A stretch of DNA of 64,000 nucleotides from contig NC_057809.1 in the NCBI RefSeq assembly GCF_018294505.1, positions 417,745,485 through 417,809,484 of the forward strand. Reading direction: 5' to 3'. Positions 22,963 to 35,045 of this stretch are shown in pieces. Under the pieces are notes generated by a model. That model worked only from the letters and a program-made list of their open reading frames with translations, made no database searches and was not told where the DNA came from. The translations under genes and the position numbers were made by a program. This DNA is from Triticum aestivum (Eukaryota; Streptophyta; Magnoliopsida; Poales; Poaceae). Numbering within the stretch: position 1 is the stretch's first letter; each line of letters opens with the position of its first letter.

Positions 22963-25260
22963 CTAACCATGAAAGCCGCCTCGACCTGAACTGCCGCCAG
23001 GCCCATGACTTCCATCAAATGCATTTGAATTTTTAAACGCCTTCATGATTGTACAGTCCTTCCACAGATGGGTGAGTGGCTTCTCCCGGGTGCCGTGTCT
23101 TGGACAAGGTTCATTCAATAGTTGCTCGAGGGTGGGACCTGACCCGCCCGACCGAGTGGGTTGCCTACCCTTGCGCCGTTGATTGTTGCCCTGTGCATTG
23201 GTGTTAGCCACAAATTCGTTAGTCTTACGTTTATTACCTCCTTGATTTGCCGAGTTATGCTGGTGACCCTTGCCATTGCCGTTCTTCTTTCCCTTCCCTG
23301 TTTTTTCTTCATCAGACACGGGGTCCTTGGTACTATCAGAATCAGCATACTTGACCAGAGCCGCCATCAACTGGCCCACTTCATTGCAGTCTCGCTTGAT
23401 CCGCCCCATCTTCTACTTCAGAGGTTCAAAACGGCATTTTTTCTCCAACATTAAGACTGTCGAGCCGGCATCCATCTTATCAAATGAATGTATTATCTCC
23501 TTGACCCGGCGCACCCAATGGGTTGTGGATTCACCTTCCTCTTGCTTACAATTAGTCAGGTCCACGATTGACATAGGTTGTTTGCATGTGTCCTTGAAGT
23601 TCTGAATGACCAGGCTTTTAATTCCGCCCATGAGCCGATGGAATTAGGGGGTAATCCCTTCAACCAAGTGTGAGCCGTTCCATCCAACATCATAGTGAAA
23701 TACTTAGCCATTGCTGCATTGCTGACCTCCAACAGCTCCATCGCCATCTCAGAACTCTCAAACCAGGCCCCAGGCTGCAAATCGGCCGTGTAGTTAGGCA
23801 CCTTACGAGGCCCCTTGAAGTCTTTTGGCAAGCGCTCATTACGTATGGCCGGCACCAGGCAAGGCACACCTCCTGTTCTTGTGGCTACTCCTACCTCAAC
23901 AGAGGTTGCTGGATAAGCCAGAAAAGTTTGATGAGCCGCCTGCTCAGCTGCCAGTTGAACCGCCCGCTCAGCCTCTTGTCGGAGCCTCTCCTGATCTGCT
24001 AAATTAGGGGCTCCAGCATGTACCGGCTCATGCCTGCGCGGTTGATTGCGGCGTTGGTCGTTACTTGACATATCAGCTGAGTCCATATGCCTGCTATAGC
24101 TCGGGCTCCGGCTCGGGTGAGGGGTTGAATGGATTCTGTCTCGACTGTAAGAGTACGCATCTGCTGCGCCAGAGCCGTCTGAAGAAGTTCTCTCACCCTT
24201 CGTGTTTCGATTGCTGTCGAAGAGTCACCTTCCATCGGGAGAGCCGCCAAACGAGCCGGCGCAACGATGAGGTTTTCCAAAGGATTGGAGAAGTGACCCA
24301 GTGGTGTTGGCGCATAATGAGCGGAGCGGTATACATGCGAGGTGGGTCCATGGCCCGCGGCTGAACCAGTGCTCCGGGTGTCGTGATCCGATTTGCCTCC
24401 GGCGGGTTACTTGGACCTGCCCCGGGTGTATGGAAAAGTTTCCTAGGATCGAGCGTTAGAGGTAGACATGACTGAGTTTTCTGATGCCTTCTCCTCATGA
24501 CCTCGTTTGACGTGTTCAGATCCACCGAGAGCCGGAAAGTCTCTGCTTGAAGCTGCTGAGCCCGAGCGTCCAAAGCCGCCCGCCCCGCGGCCATCCTGAC
24601 CTCTTCTGCTGCCAAATTTTCCTTGGCCTGTACCATCTCTTCGCGTACCCGTACCACCTCCGCGTCATGCTGAACCTTATCCACCGGCTCCACCACGGCA
24701 GTCAACAGAGCCATCAGCTTATCCGTGAGATCCATTAGTATCTGAGTCGAGGGGCGCGCGAGGTCTCCTAACCCGGCCGCTGCTGACCCGGTGGTTGTTT
24801 CTGCTGCAGCCGTGGAGTTCTGCCCGGGCTGAGTGCCTGCCATGAAGACTCTGGCTCGATTCAGCGGCTCAGAGGTGTCCGGAATACTGCTGCCATCGGA
24901 ACAACCCCCAAGCATGCCATCCTACAGCTGATACAAAGAATCCGTCTCGCCTGTTGATGACGTAGCATCAGAACAAATGGCCATCTCACCGCCATCCACT
25001 GACTCGTCCGAGTATTCACCTCCATGGATGCAACCCACAAAGGGACGCGTTACGGTGGGTCGGGTCCGTGCTGGTCTCGCGCGTTGAGCCGTCTCAATGA
25101 TGTTGGTGCAGACATCCGGCTGAGGGCCCGATTCGCCGATTCGGCCGATGAAGACATGAATTCCGCCGAAGGGGACCCGGTAGCAATACACAGTTGAGCC
25201 GGCCTCGGGGCCCCAGCCTTCATCGTCGATGTAGAGCTTGTCGCGACGACTCTTGGTCAT
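22963..25260 (-). pseudogene. gag: gag of element B
   Basis: The likely start is ATG at 25260 (MTKSRRDKLYIDDEGWG), about 90 bp after the LTR. An in-frame TAG at about 24920 precedes GMLGGCSDGSS. A helical, Glu-rich segment follows (VREEMVQAKENLAAEE). Frameshifts near 24430 and 24090 separate it from the central gag domain (DFKGPRKVPNYTADLQPGAW, AHTWLKGLPPNSIGSW). The C-terminal part (23409-22963) is basic (KGKKNGNGKGHQHN) and holds a degenerate zinc-binding motif, CPRHGTREKPLTHLWKDC. Capsid protein of the element; broken at several places. Confidence 0.78.
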
Positions 25261-25329
25261 CCGGCCCACAATATATCCCTTGAGCCCTTCAAAGTTGCCC
25301 TTCAAGAACTCAAATCCACCATGCGCTGG

Positions 25330-25347
25330 CCCCAAGGTGGGCGCCAA
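25330..25347 (-). other. Element B primer-binding site
   Basis: Minus strand TTGGCGCCCACCTTGGGG next to the LTR; the TGGCGCC start matches the 3' end expected of a tRNA-Asp-type primer. Confidence 0.75.
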
Positions 25348-25348
25348 C

Positions 25349-25880
25349 TGTCGTGGAATTGTCATGGCAGATGTCCTAGCAAAAGGACTTAGTCGTAGGG
25401 CCATCGCAACTAGGAAGCTTAAAGGGGTTAATCGGGACAAGGGACACGAGAGGTTTATACTAGTTCGGCCCCTTACGATGAAGGTAAAAGCCTACGTCTA
25501 GTTATGTTCGAATTGCTGGGGTTTCGATCACCAAGAGGCTAATCCACCGGCTTGGTTATCGATCTCTTGTTTCTTGCCCTAAGCCGCCACCGGGTCGTCC
25601 CCTTATAAACATGGGTTGACGCCTGGCGGCCTACGAAGTCCCAGTCGGCTCATAAAGCGTGTCCGGCTCGGTGACTTCTTTTATATGCCTTTCCATACAA
25701 GTCTTTCCTTACATATGGTGGTTTACAATATTGGGCCTTAAGCCGCCTATGGGCTTAGGCCTTCTGTAAGCCTTAATAAACTATCGCCTTGAATCTTTAC
25801 TGGGCTTCCTTTGTGACCCGCCATTAGGGCTGACCCGGCCCCTCCTGGGCAGGTCATACCTGGTAGCTATATCCCCAACA
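25349..25880 (-). repeat. Element B 5' LTR
   Basis: Matches 3515-4048. On the minus strand it begins TGTTGGGGATATAGC. A TATA-like CCTTATAAAC (plus) lies at 25601-25610. Confidence 0.95.
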
Positions 25881-25885
25881 AGATC
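25881..25885. repeat. Element B TSD, right copy
   Basis: AGATC, identical to 3510-3514. Confidence 0.95.
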
Positions 25886-28494
25886 CCAAAATATGCTACC
25901 AATAGAGTATCAACTAACATGAGATAACTTAGTTAATATCAACTAACATGACTATCAAGAATGGCATTAGCACACAACACTATCATGTTAGTTGTGACTT
26001 ATAAGCAAAAAGGAAAAGTATACTAAGCAAGTACACATCTAGGTCATGGCATCAATCACATCAAACGATGTGTTATACTAGCAATAACATGAAGACATGT
26101 ATTTCTACCTAGTACAAACTAGACTTGCTAATACATAACTGGACAACCTAGGCATCATAGAACACACGGGTTGTTACACACATGTTATGCAATCTATTTA
26201 TACAATCCCAACAACATGGCATAGTATTGATAAAGCAAGGAGTTGCTTAATAAAACAATGCACAAGATCAACAAACTAGTATAATATAAATCAAGGCTAA
26301 CCAAATGTGTAGTCATACAATACAAACTAGAAATGATATAGTACATGGTACGCATACAACCAAACATGCATTCTACTATAAACAATTGTTAACACAACAT
26401 GGTAATAAACTAATATAAATAAACACACATGATATTTATCAATATGCAATAAACTAGTTATTCCATCAGAATGATTCTATATAGCAATACAAATATGAAT
26501 GACATAAAGCATCCAACCATGAAATCATGGATAACAACATCTAGAAAGAAGAGGAACAACTTGGGAATTATATTCTACGCAACAAACTATAATGCACTCA
26601 TCTCCAAACAACAAGGCAGTTTATTTGACATCTAGCATAAAGAAAACTATGTAGAACACCTACAAATGATGCCTAATAACTATCAGAGGCATGCCATGAT
26701 TTCAAACCGATAAAACGAACATGCGACATGGATGGAAATAAATATGTAAACCATATCTAAGATATCACCATGCTAATCAAAATTAAATAATCAAGATATG
26801 AAGTATTTCATGATTTGATAAACAAAGCAAAGCTTATAATAATCTTACAAAATTATAAACACGGCGAACGTTCACCAAATATTGTACACATGCATAAGAA
26901 AGGACACCATGACACATAAAACAATACCAACACGAGACAACACATAAAACTATATTTAGTAACTCAAACAAAATCTAACAAAACACTAAACATGAGAATG
27001 ATTCCTAAAAAAACAATGCACATGCATAAAAATAATTATATGTGGTCACACAAATTATCGAGCCAAAACAATTTTAACAAGAGTAAAATAAATCTAATAA
27101 ATAACATGACACACAAATTAAGAGATATCTAGCATACACTCATAAGAATATCAAGAACACATGAAAATAACATACTAGCATAGAAGTTAACCATACTCAA
27201 AATACCGTTGAATTCTAAAAAACGAGTATGATTATATCTATTCTATCATTCACAAGATAGAACCAACAATCTAACTCCACCACTGAGTTTCTACAGCCAC
27301 AAGATACATTTCATATCTTATACATTTCATATGTTGACTACAAGATCATTCAATGGACAGAAAATAAAAAGACAAGCTGATGCCATCAAATCAAATTCAG
27401 TTTTGGACACACGCGGCCAGCGACATATATAGGTTGAATCATGATGTCTAAGGGATACACTAGGTGATGAAAAGTACGTGTGCAAAAGGAATTTGATAGA
27501 AGCTCACCAAATTTGACGGAACGGTGTGATGAACTGGATGAACAGTGTAGATAGACATGTGAAGTTCTTCGCGTGCGATCGACGGAACACATTCCTTCTT
27601 CTCTGAATGGAGCTGTGGCATGGAGGAGTATCATCTGGGGCAAGGATTTGGATGGGGATGGCCTCCTTCATCAGGGTCGAACATCGGTGTCCATGGAGCA
27701 CCGTTTCTTTGAAGAGTGTTCTAGAGAGAACAAGGAAGGGAGAGGCATGCGTTTTTGTGGGGGGTGGAAGATGAGGTGGAGGCGCACAATAAGGAGGGGC
27801 TGCAGTTTTGGAAACTGATGGGATTTATGGGAAAGAGGGAGGGCTGTTTCTCTTCCGTATGTTTCTTATGTGTGTGTGTGGAGGGAGCATAAAGAAGGAA
27901 GAGGAAGGAGAAGAGGCACTGGTTGGGAGAGAAAGGAAGTGAAGAGAAATAGGCAGGGAGGAGGAATTAAAGGAAGGGCGGAAGTGAATGTACAAGAAGC
28001 AGAGGAGGTGCTCGCTAGGAGAGCTGGGTGTTGGCCCACTTCAGCAAGGCCCAAGTGGGACATGAAGAAAAAAAAATAAAAGTTAGCCTTTGGCCCATTC
28101 TTGTTCGAGAGAACATGGAATAGAAAAAATAAAGATGTTGTAGAATGGGCTTATGAAATTTGGCCTAGAGTTTAATAGATGAAAAAGAATTGACTTCTCT
28201 TTTTGGAAAATATAGAGAACTAATATAAGTTGAAACAAATATCAAACAATCCAAGAAATCGACAAAAATGCAAACTCACATGTTTAAATGTGTTGAAGAC
28301 AAAAGATAAAACCCAACTAGAAGAAAAGAACAAAACTCAAATTTAATTTAAGTTCGCATTAGGTCAAATTAAATCCTCCAAATTATAAAAGTCCAATTTA
28401 AGCTTTGTTAACAAATAAAATAAATGAAATTTTCTTGCCCTGATTTTTGGAAATCTTTTTTTTTCTTAAACATTTCGAGAATCGGGATGTTCCA
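25886..28494 (-). repeat. Element A 5' LTR, 5' (U3-side) half
   Basis: Continues the LTR interrupted at 3514. AT-rich to about 27,300, then a purine-rich stretch (27,720-28,080), ending CGGGATGTTCCA at 28494. Its minus-strand start TGGAACATCCC resembles the TGTAACATCCC start of several grass LTRs. The open frames at 27,386-28,079 are composition artefacts. Confidence 0.72.
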
Positions 28495-29459
28495 ATGACT
28501 AAAAACACAAAATAAAAAAAGCAAAGACTCATATCATACAAGACGCTCCAAGCAAAACACATAGTATGTGACGAATAAAAATATAGCTTCGAGTAAAATA
28601 CCGATGGTCGTTAGAAGAAAGAGGGGATTCCACTCGGGGCATCCCCAAGCTTAGTTGCTTTCTCTCTTTTGGATAATATCTTGGAATGCCGGGGCATCCC
28701 CAAGCTTAGGCTCTTCTTACTCCTTATTCCTTCATCCATCGTAAGATAATCCAAAACATGAAAACTTCAATCACATAAAACTCAACAAAAGCCTTCGTGA
28801 GATCTGTTAGTATAAGAAAACAAATCACTACTATAAGTGATGTAGCAAACCAATTCATATTTTGTTCTTGCATTATATCTACTGTATCCCAAGTTTTATA
28901 TGGCCAAAACTTATCAAACAAAAAACCATAGAATCATTGAAACAAACACACAACGCAAAGAAAACATAATCTATCAAAAATAGAACAGTCTGTAGCAATT
29001 AGGATATTTCAAATACTTCTGTAACTCCAAAAACTCTGAAATGTTAGGAAGTCCTAGGAAATTTGTATATTAAAGGAATGGGTATTTTATCGCTCTGTTG
29101 TTAAAATTGAAAATTATTTTCGTGAGCGTAAAAGTTTTTGTTTTTCAGCAAGATCAAACAACTATCACCCAAGAAGATCCTAAAGGCTTTACTTGGCACA
29201 AACACTAATTAAAACACTAAAAACCCAATCATAACAGTAGCATAATTGTGATAACACTCAAGAATAGAAAGAAAAAAGCAAAAATAAATTTTATTCATTG
29301 GGTTGCCTCCCAACGAGCGCTATAGTTTTACGCCCTTAGCTAGGCATAAAGCAAGGATCTAAGTTTTGTCATTCATAATTTTGGTTACTTTGGTAAGGGT
29401 TTTCTCAAACCCGCGAGGCTCTTTATGCTTCCCTAAATTCTTAGGAAAAGAAACCATCT
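28495..29459 (-). other. Element D non-coding internal region
   Basis: No coding motif. Holds a direct repeat GGGGCATCCCCAAGCTTAG at 28636-28654 and 28691-28709; GGGGCATCCCC is nearly self-complementary, so each copy could form a hairpin. TTGGGTTGCCTCCCAACG at about 29299-29316 is a block I recall from many Triticeae Gypsy internal regions. Confidence 0.65.
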
Positions 29460-29921
29460 TTAGATCCAAATATCCAACCGCTTGTTGCAAAGAGTAATCA
29501 AAGTGTTCATGCGATTGATACTACCATTAAGATGTTTGAGGGGTTCATTATATTTTTGCAATTCAACCATATGTTTGTGCAAATCACCGAGTTTGTCCAA
29601 CATTTGAACTCCCTCTGGGGTGAAAGAAAACCCCTTCTTTGGAGGTGGAACTCCCAAAGTTCCTTCTAAGATTTCCTATGCAGCATTAGCATCAAGCTCA
29701 TTGAAATTCCCTTTGGCGGCAAAATCTAAGAGTTGTCTATGATGCAATGCCAATCCCATGTAAAAATTACAAAACAAGATCTTAGTGTCCCCCTTTAAAT
29801 TGCAAATACGATAAGATTCCATAAGACTATACCAAGCATCTTTCAAATTTTCTCCATGTCTTTGCTTGAAGTAAAGAACTTCAAAATCTGGTGACAAAGG
29901 AGGGGTAGACCCGCTAGCCAT
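29460..29921 (-). pseudogene. gag: Truncated gag of element D
   Basis: ATG at 29921 (MASGSTPPLSPDFEVLY), chosen because the gag motif starts right after and the upstream frame is pyrimidine-rich leader. The gag motif is FKQRHGENLKDAWYSLMESY, followed by LLDFAAKGNFNELDANAA. A TAG at 29676-29678 lies in frame, after which the same frame continues (VPPPKKGFSFTPEGVQ) to TAA at 29460. At about 153 codons it is far shorter than a full Athila gag and lacks a zinc knuckle. Confidence 0.75.
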
Positions 29922-30102
29922 AAAGACCAGAAAGCAAGAGCACAGATAGATTCGGCAAGAAAACGACGAACGAAAAAGAGGGCGAATAAAATGGCAAATA
30001 TTTGTGCAGTGGGGGAGAGGAAAATGAGAGGCAAATGGCAAATAATGTAAATTGCGAGGAGATGAGATTTGTGATTAGGAATGTGGTATATGTAGATGAT
30101 CC

Positions 30103-30120
30103 TCCGCGGCAACGACACCA
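30103..30120 (-). other. Element D primer-binding site
   Basis: Minus strand TGGTGTCGTTGCCGCGG, close to TGGCGCCGTTGCCGGGG (tRNA-Asp type) with changes consistent with C-to-T decay. It is 11 bp from the LTR end, the same spacing as in element I. Confidence 0.8.
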
Positions 30121-30131
30121 GAAATTCCTTT

Positions 30132-31702
30132 TGATAGCGGCTTGAAGCTACGTCGGTATTTCCCCAAAGAGGAAGGGATGATGCAGCACAGCGATGGTAG
30201 GTATTTCCCTCAGTAATCAAACCAAGGTTATCGAACTAGTAGGAGAACCAAGCAACACAAATAACAAATGCTCGCAACCCGACATGTAAAAGGGGTTGTC
30301 AATCCCTTTCGGGTACGGTGCCCAAGATAGGCAAATCAGACGTGAATAAATTGTAGTAGATTGATAGATCGAACGCTAAATAAAATAAAAAAGATTAAAT
30401 TGCAGCAAGGTATTTTTGTATTTTTGGGGTTTAGTAGATCTGAAAATAAAGACAAAGGAAAATAGCCCGCAAAGGCAAATAATATGAAGAAGAGACCCGG
30501 GGGTCGTAGGTTTCACTAGTGTCTTCTCTCGAGAAAAATAGCAAACGGTGTGTGAACAAATTACTGTCGGGCAATTGATAGAACTTCAAATACTCACGAT
30601 GATAGCCAGGCAATGATCATTACATAGGCATCACGTCCAAGATTAGTAGACTGACTCCTGCCTGCATCTACTACTATTACTCCACACATCGACCGCTATC
30701 CAGCATGCATCTAGTGTATTAAGTTCATGGAGAAACGGAGTAATGCAATAAGAAATATAACATGATGCAGACAAGATCTATTTATGTAGAAATAGACCCC
30801 ATCATTTTATCCTTAGTAGCAATGATACATACCTGTCGGTTCCCCTTTTGTCACTGGGATCAAGCACCGTAAGATCGAACCCACTACAAAGCACCTCTTC
30901 CCATTGCAAGATAAATAGATCAAGTTGGCCAAACAAAACCCAAATATCGGAGAAGAAATACGAGGCTATAAGCAATCATGCATATAAGAGATCAACGAAA
31001 CTCAAATAACTTTCATGGATAAAAATAGATAGATCTGATCATAAACTCAAAGTTCATCGGATCCCAACAAACACACCGCAAAAGAGTTACATCATATAGG
31101 TCTCCAAGAGGCCATTGTATTGAGAATCAAACGAGAGAGAGGAATCCATCTAGCTACTAACTACGAACCTGAAGGTCTACAAAGAACAACTCACGCATCA
31201 TCGGAGAGGCACTAACGGAAGTGGTGAACCCCTTCCGTGATGGTGTCTAGATTGGATCTGGTGGTTCTGGACTCTGCGGCGACTGTAATTGATTCTCGTC
31301 GACTCCCCTAGGGTTTCTGAATATTGGGGTATTTATAGTTTAAAGAGGCGGTCCAGGGGGCACCCGAGGTGGGCACAACCCACCAGGGCGCACCTGGGCC
31401 TCCAGGCGTGCCCTGGTGGGTTGTGCTCCCCTCGGAGCAGCCCCCAAGTGCTCCTTCGGCCCATTGGTTGTCTTTTGGTAAAAAAATCGCAAAATGTTTC
31501 GCTTCGTTTGGCTTCCGTTTGGTATTGATTATCTGCGATGTAAAAAACATGCTAAAAACAACAACTGGCACTTGGCACTATGTCAATAGGTTAGTACCAA
31601 AAAATGATATAAAATGACTATAAAATGATTATGAAACATCCAAGATTGGTAATATAACAGCATGGAACAATCAAAAATTATAGATACATTGGAGACGTAT
31701 CA
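30132..31702 (-). repeat. Element D 5' LTR
   Basis: 1571 bp. On the minus strand it starts TGATACGTCTCCAATG, a very common LTR start in wheat and barley, and ends GCCGCTATCA. A TATA box in minus orientation lies at 31330-31340 (CTATAAATAC). Inserted in the 5' LTR of element E; the flanking bases GCTAT (31703-31707) should match its TSD partner outside the window. Confidence 0.85.
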
Positions 31703-32312
31703 GCTATCCCCTCCTGCCTTTCCCTCTCATGGGAGAAAGGAAAGGGGGGGGGCACCCTCCCCTGCCTTTCCTCGCACTCCAAATAAGGAAAGGGGCACTG
31801 CTTGGGAGGGACCCCAAGTAGGATTCCTCCTACTTGGGCACCTCCTTTGACCACTCCTCCCTCCCTCCCACCTATATATATGTGGGAGGGGGCGCCTAGC
31901 ACACAATAGACAATTGCCTAGCCGTGTGCGGCGCGCCCCTCCACCGGTTTGCACCCCCGGTCATATTTTCATAGTGCTTAGGCGAAGACCTACGGAGATC
32001 ACTTCACCATCACTGTCACAATGCCGTCGTGCTGCCGGAACTCATCTACTACCTCATCGTCTTGCTAGATCAAGAAGGTGGCGGACGTCACCGAGCTGAA
32101 CGTGTGCAGAACGTGGAGGTGTTGTACATTCGGTACTTGATCGGTTGGAGCGCGAAGAAGTTCGACTACATCAACCGCGTTGTTAAACGCTTTCGCTTAC
32201 GGTCTACGAGGGTATGTAGAAATACTCCCCCCTCGTTGTTATGCATCTCCATGGATAGATCATTGCGTGTGCGTATAATTTTTTTTTGTTTCCCAAGTAA
32301 CATTTCCCAACG
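31703..32312 (+). repeat. Element E 5' LTR, 3' part
   Basis: Contains the TATA box CCTATATATA (31871-31880), then GCCTAGCACACAATAGAC, and ends TTTCCCAACG where the family ends in CA. The upstream part lies beyond element D, outside the window. Confidence 0.88.
31871..31880 (+). promoter_or_regulatory. TATA box of element E LTR
   Basis: CCTATATATA at the position of the known BARE/Angela TATA box, followed by the conserved start of the transcribed LTR part. Confidence 0.75.
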
Positions 32313-32313
32313 G

Positions 32314-32325
32314 TGGCATCCGAGC
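32314..32325 (+). other. Element E primer-binding site
   Basis: TGGCATCCGAGC, the Angela-group variant of the initiator tRNA-Met site TGGTATCAGAGC, one base from the LTR end. Confidence 0.85.
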
Positions 32326-33590
32326 TAGGTCTATGCGTAGATGATATGCATGAGTAGAACACAAAGAGTTGTGGGTGGTAATAGTCATACTACTTAACAC
32401 CAACGTCTTATTTTGATTCGGTGGTATTGTGGGATGAAGCGGCCTGGACCAACCTTACATGTCCACGCACATGAGACCGGTTCCACCGACAGACATGCAA
32501 CTAGTTTTGCATAAAGGTGGCAGGCGGGTGTCTGTTTCTCCTACTTTAGTTGAATCGAATTTGACTGTGGTGGGTCCTTAAAGAAGGTTAAAACAACAAA
32601 ATTGATGAATCACTATTTTGGTTTTATGCGTAGGTAAGAACGGTTCTTGCTAGAAGCCCATAGCAGCCACGTAAAACTTGCAACAAGAAAGTAGAGGACG
32701 TCTAACTTGTTTTTGTAGGGTTTGTTGTGATGTGATATGGTCAAGATATGATGTGATATATGTTGATGTATGAGATGATCATGTTTTGAAATATCGACAA
32801 CCGACGGGAGCCTTAGGGTTGTCTCTTTAATGTATGAAGTGCAAGCGCCATGTAATTGCTTTACTTTATCATTATGCGTTAGCTATAGTTGTAGAAGCAA
32901 TAGTTGGCATGACGACCTCGATGCAATGACGCTACGATGGAGATCAAGGTGTCAAGCCGGTGACGATGGAGATCATGACGTTGCTTTGGAGATGGAAATC
33001 AAAAGCACAAGATGATGGCGGCCATATCATGTCACATATTTTGATTGCATGTGATGTTTATCTTTTATGCATCTTATTTTGCTTAGAACGATGGTAGCAT
33101 TATAAGATGAACCCTTCACTTAATTTCAAGATAAAAGTGTTCTCCCTGAAAATGCACCGTTGCTATAGTTCGTCGTTTCAAGACACCACGTGATGATAAG
33201 GTGTGATAGACTCTACGTTCACATACAACGGGTGCAAGACAGTTTTGCACATGCGGAATACTCGGGTTAAACTTGACGAGCCTAGCATGTACAGGCATGG
33301 CCTCAGAACACTGGAGATCAAAAGGTCAAACGTGAATCATATAGTAGATATGATCAACATAGAGATGTTCACCATTGATGACTACTCCATCTCACGTGAT
33401 GATCGGACATGGTTTAGTTGATTTGGATCATGTATCATTTATATGACTTAAGGGGTGTCTATCTAAGTGGGAGTTCTTAAGTAATTTTATTAATTGAACT
33501 TAATTTATCATGAACTTAGTCCTGATAGTATTTGCATATCCATGTTGTAGATCAATAGCTCGCGTATAGCTCCCCCGTTTTATTTTTGAT
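32326..33590 (+). other. Element E long untranslated leader
   Basis: About 1.26 kb without a gag frame, as in BARE-1/Angela, where the leader carries packaging and dimerisation signals. Recognised by overall similarity. Short frames within it are chance. Confidence 0.75.
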
Positions 33591-34500
33591 ATGTTCCTAG
33601 ATAAAACTAAGTTGAAAGATGATAGTAGAAATGATGCGGAGTGGGTCCGTGATCTGAGGATTATCCTCATTGCTGCACAAAAGAATTATGTCCTTGATGC
33701 ACCGCTAGGTGAGAGACCTGTTGCAGGAGCAGATGCAGACGTTACGAATGTTTTGCAAGCTCGATATGATGACTACTTGATAGTTTAGTGTGCCATGCTT
33801 TATAGCTTAGAATCGGCTTCAAAATTTTTTTGAATGCCATGGAGCATATGGATGTTCCAAGAGCTGAAATTGGTATTTCAGACTCATGCCCGTGTCGGGA
33901 GTATGAGACCTGTGACAAGTACTTTGCCTACAAGATGGAGGAGAATAGCTCAACCAGTGAGCATGTGCTCAGTATGTGTGGGTACTACAATCACTTGAAT
34001 CAAGTGGGAGTTAATCTTCCAGATAAGATAGTGATTGACAAAGTTCTCTAGTCACTATCACTAAGCTACTAGAACTTCGTGATGAACTATAATATGCAAG
34101 GGATGACAAAAATGATTCCCGAGCTCTTCGCGATGCTGAAATCGGCAATGGTAGAAATCAAGAAAGAGCATCAAGTGTTGATGGTTAACAAGACCACTAG
34201 TTTCAAGAAAAAAGGGTAAGGGAAAGAGAGGGAACTTCAAGAAGAATGGAAAGCAAGTTGCCGCTCCCATGACGAAGCCCAAAGCTGGACCCAAGCCTGA
34301 AACTGAGTGCCTCTACAGCAAAGGATATGGTCACTGGAAACGGAACTGTCCCAAATACTTGGCGGATAAGAAGGATGGCAAAGTGAACAAAGGTATATTT
34401 GATTTGCATGTTATGATGTGTAACTTACTAGTATTAATAGTAGCCCCTGGGTATTTGATACCGGTTCAGTTGCTAAGATTAGTAACTCGAAATAGGAGTT
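33591..34500 (+). pseudogene. gag: gag of element E
   Basis: Starts at ATG 33591 (MFLDKTKLKDDSRNDAEWV) as in the Angela group. Motifs include LRIILIAAQKNYVLDAPL and a later segment CDKYFAYKMEENSSTSEHVL. Premature stops and frameshifts occur at about 33788 and 34050, and an inserted A-run lies near 34210. The zinc knuckle reads ECLYSKGYGHWKRNC: of the CX2CX4HX4C ligands the second Cys is Ser, so the knuckle is lost. Normal function: capsid assembly and RNA packaging. Confidence 0.82.
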
Positions 34501-35045
34501 GCAGAATAAACAAAGACTAGTTAAGGGAGAGGTGACTATGTGTGTTGGAAGTGATTCCAAGGTTGATATATACGATCACCATCGCACATTCCCTCTACCT
34601 TTGGGATTCGTGTTGAACCTAAATAAATGTTATTTGGTGTTTACGTTGAGCATGAATGTGATTTGATCATGTTCATTGCAATACGATTATTCATTTAAGT
34701 CAAAGAATAATTGTTGTTCTATTTACATGAATAAAACCTTCTATGGTCATATACCCAATGTGAATGGTTTATTGAATCTCGATCGTAGTGATACACATAT
34801 TCATAATATTGATGCCAAAAGATGCAAAGTTGATAATGATAGTGCACCATACTTGTGGCACTGCCGTTTAGGTCATATTGGTGTAAAGCACATGAAGAAA
34901 CTCCATGCAGATGGGCTTTTGGAATCACTTGATTATGAATCATTTGATGCTTGCGAACCATGCCTCATGGGCAAGATGACTAAAACTCTGTTCTCCGGAA
35001 AAATGGAGCGAGCCACTGACTTATTGGAAATAATACATACCGATG
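34439..35045 (+). pseudogene. Protease and start of integrase of element E
   Basis: The aspartic protease active site is readable as WVFDTGSVAKISNS with DTG at 34457-34465, followed at once by TAG. After about 190 damaged bases the pre-integrase domain is clear (34676-35045): HIPNVNGLLNLDRSD, WHCRLGHIGVKHMKKLH and CEPCLMGKMTK, which together are the HHCC zinc-binding motif of Copia integrase. The sequence stops at HTDV, where the catalytic core would begin. Confidence 0.82.

Larger units (their letters stand above)
3515..25880 (-). mobile_element. Element B: Tat-type Ty3/Gypsy retrotransposon with antisense gene, split by element C
   Basis: Complete element with LTRs of 534 and 532 bp and a perfect 5-bp TSD. 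Removing the 9.2-kb element C leaves about 13.2 kb. The order in its own sense (minus) is 5' LTR, PBS, gag, protease, reverse transcriptase, two RNase H segments, integrase, a tandem-repeat spacer, then a gene on the opposite strand, PPT and 3' LTR. A second RNase H and extra genes near the 3' LTR are hallmarks of the Tat lineage. By eye the two LTRs differ at about 27 sites (about 5%), mostly transitions, so this is the oldest of the four datable insertions here. Coding regions hold several stops and frameshifts, so it is dead. Confidence 0.93.
1..28494 (-). mobile_element. Element A: long-LTR retrotransposon, 5' portion only
   Basis: A minus-strand LTR retrotransposon enters the window from the left. 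Visible are a leader (1-830), a PBS (831-842) and a complete 5' LTR of about 5.3 kb, split into 847-3514 and 25886-28494 by element B. The LTR runs on the plus strand from TGTGAGAACC to GATGTTCCA, so its true 5' end reads TGGAACATCCC. No gag or pol is in the window. A 5-kb LTR with no coding sequence nearby fits large retrotransposon derivatives such as Sukkula, but I cannot confirm the family. The element sits in the internal region of element D; the candidate TSD base block is ATGAC at 28495-28499, and its partner lies outside the window. Confidence 0.7.
28495..31702 (-). mobile_element. Element D: Athila-type Gypsy element, 5' part, probably non-autonomous
   Basis: In its own sense (minus): 5' LTR (31702-30132), PBS, a short gag, then non-coding sequence until element A interrupts at 28494. 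The remainder lies left of the window. The PBS type, an 11-bp gap between LTR and PBS, and the gag sequence place it with Athila-type elements of the Sabrina/WHAM kind; I cannot decide the family. The gag ends after only about 150 codons and is followed by about 1 kb without protease or reverse transcriptase, so this copy looks non-autonomous. Confidence 0.75.
31703..35045 (+). mobile_element. Element E: Angela/WIS/BARE-1-type Copia retrotransposon, partial
   Basis: Plus-strand Copia element: 3' part of the 5' LTR, PBS, long leader, gag, protease and the start of integrase. The LTR and leader closely follow Angela/BARE-1 as I recall it. It is cut on the left by element D and on the right at 35045 by LTR fragment F, within HTDV just before the integrase core. 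The rest of pol and the 3' LTR do not reappear to the right of F. Many indels show that it is old. Confidence 0.9.

Noticed and set aside
27386..28079. Open frames in purine-rich DNA near 27.4-28.1 kb
   Set aside because: Low-complexity sequence within the long LTR of A; no recognisable protein.
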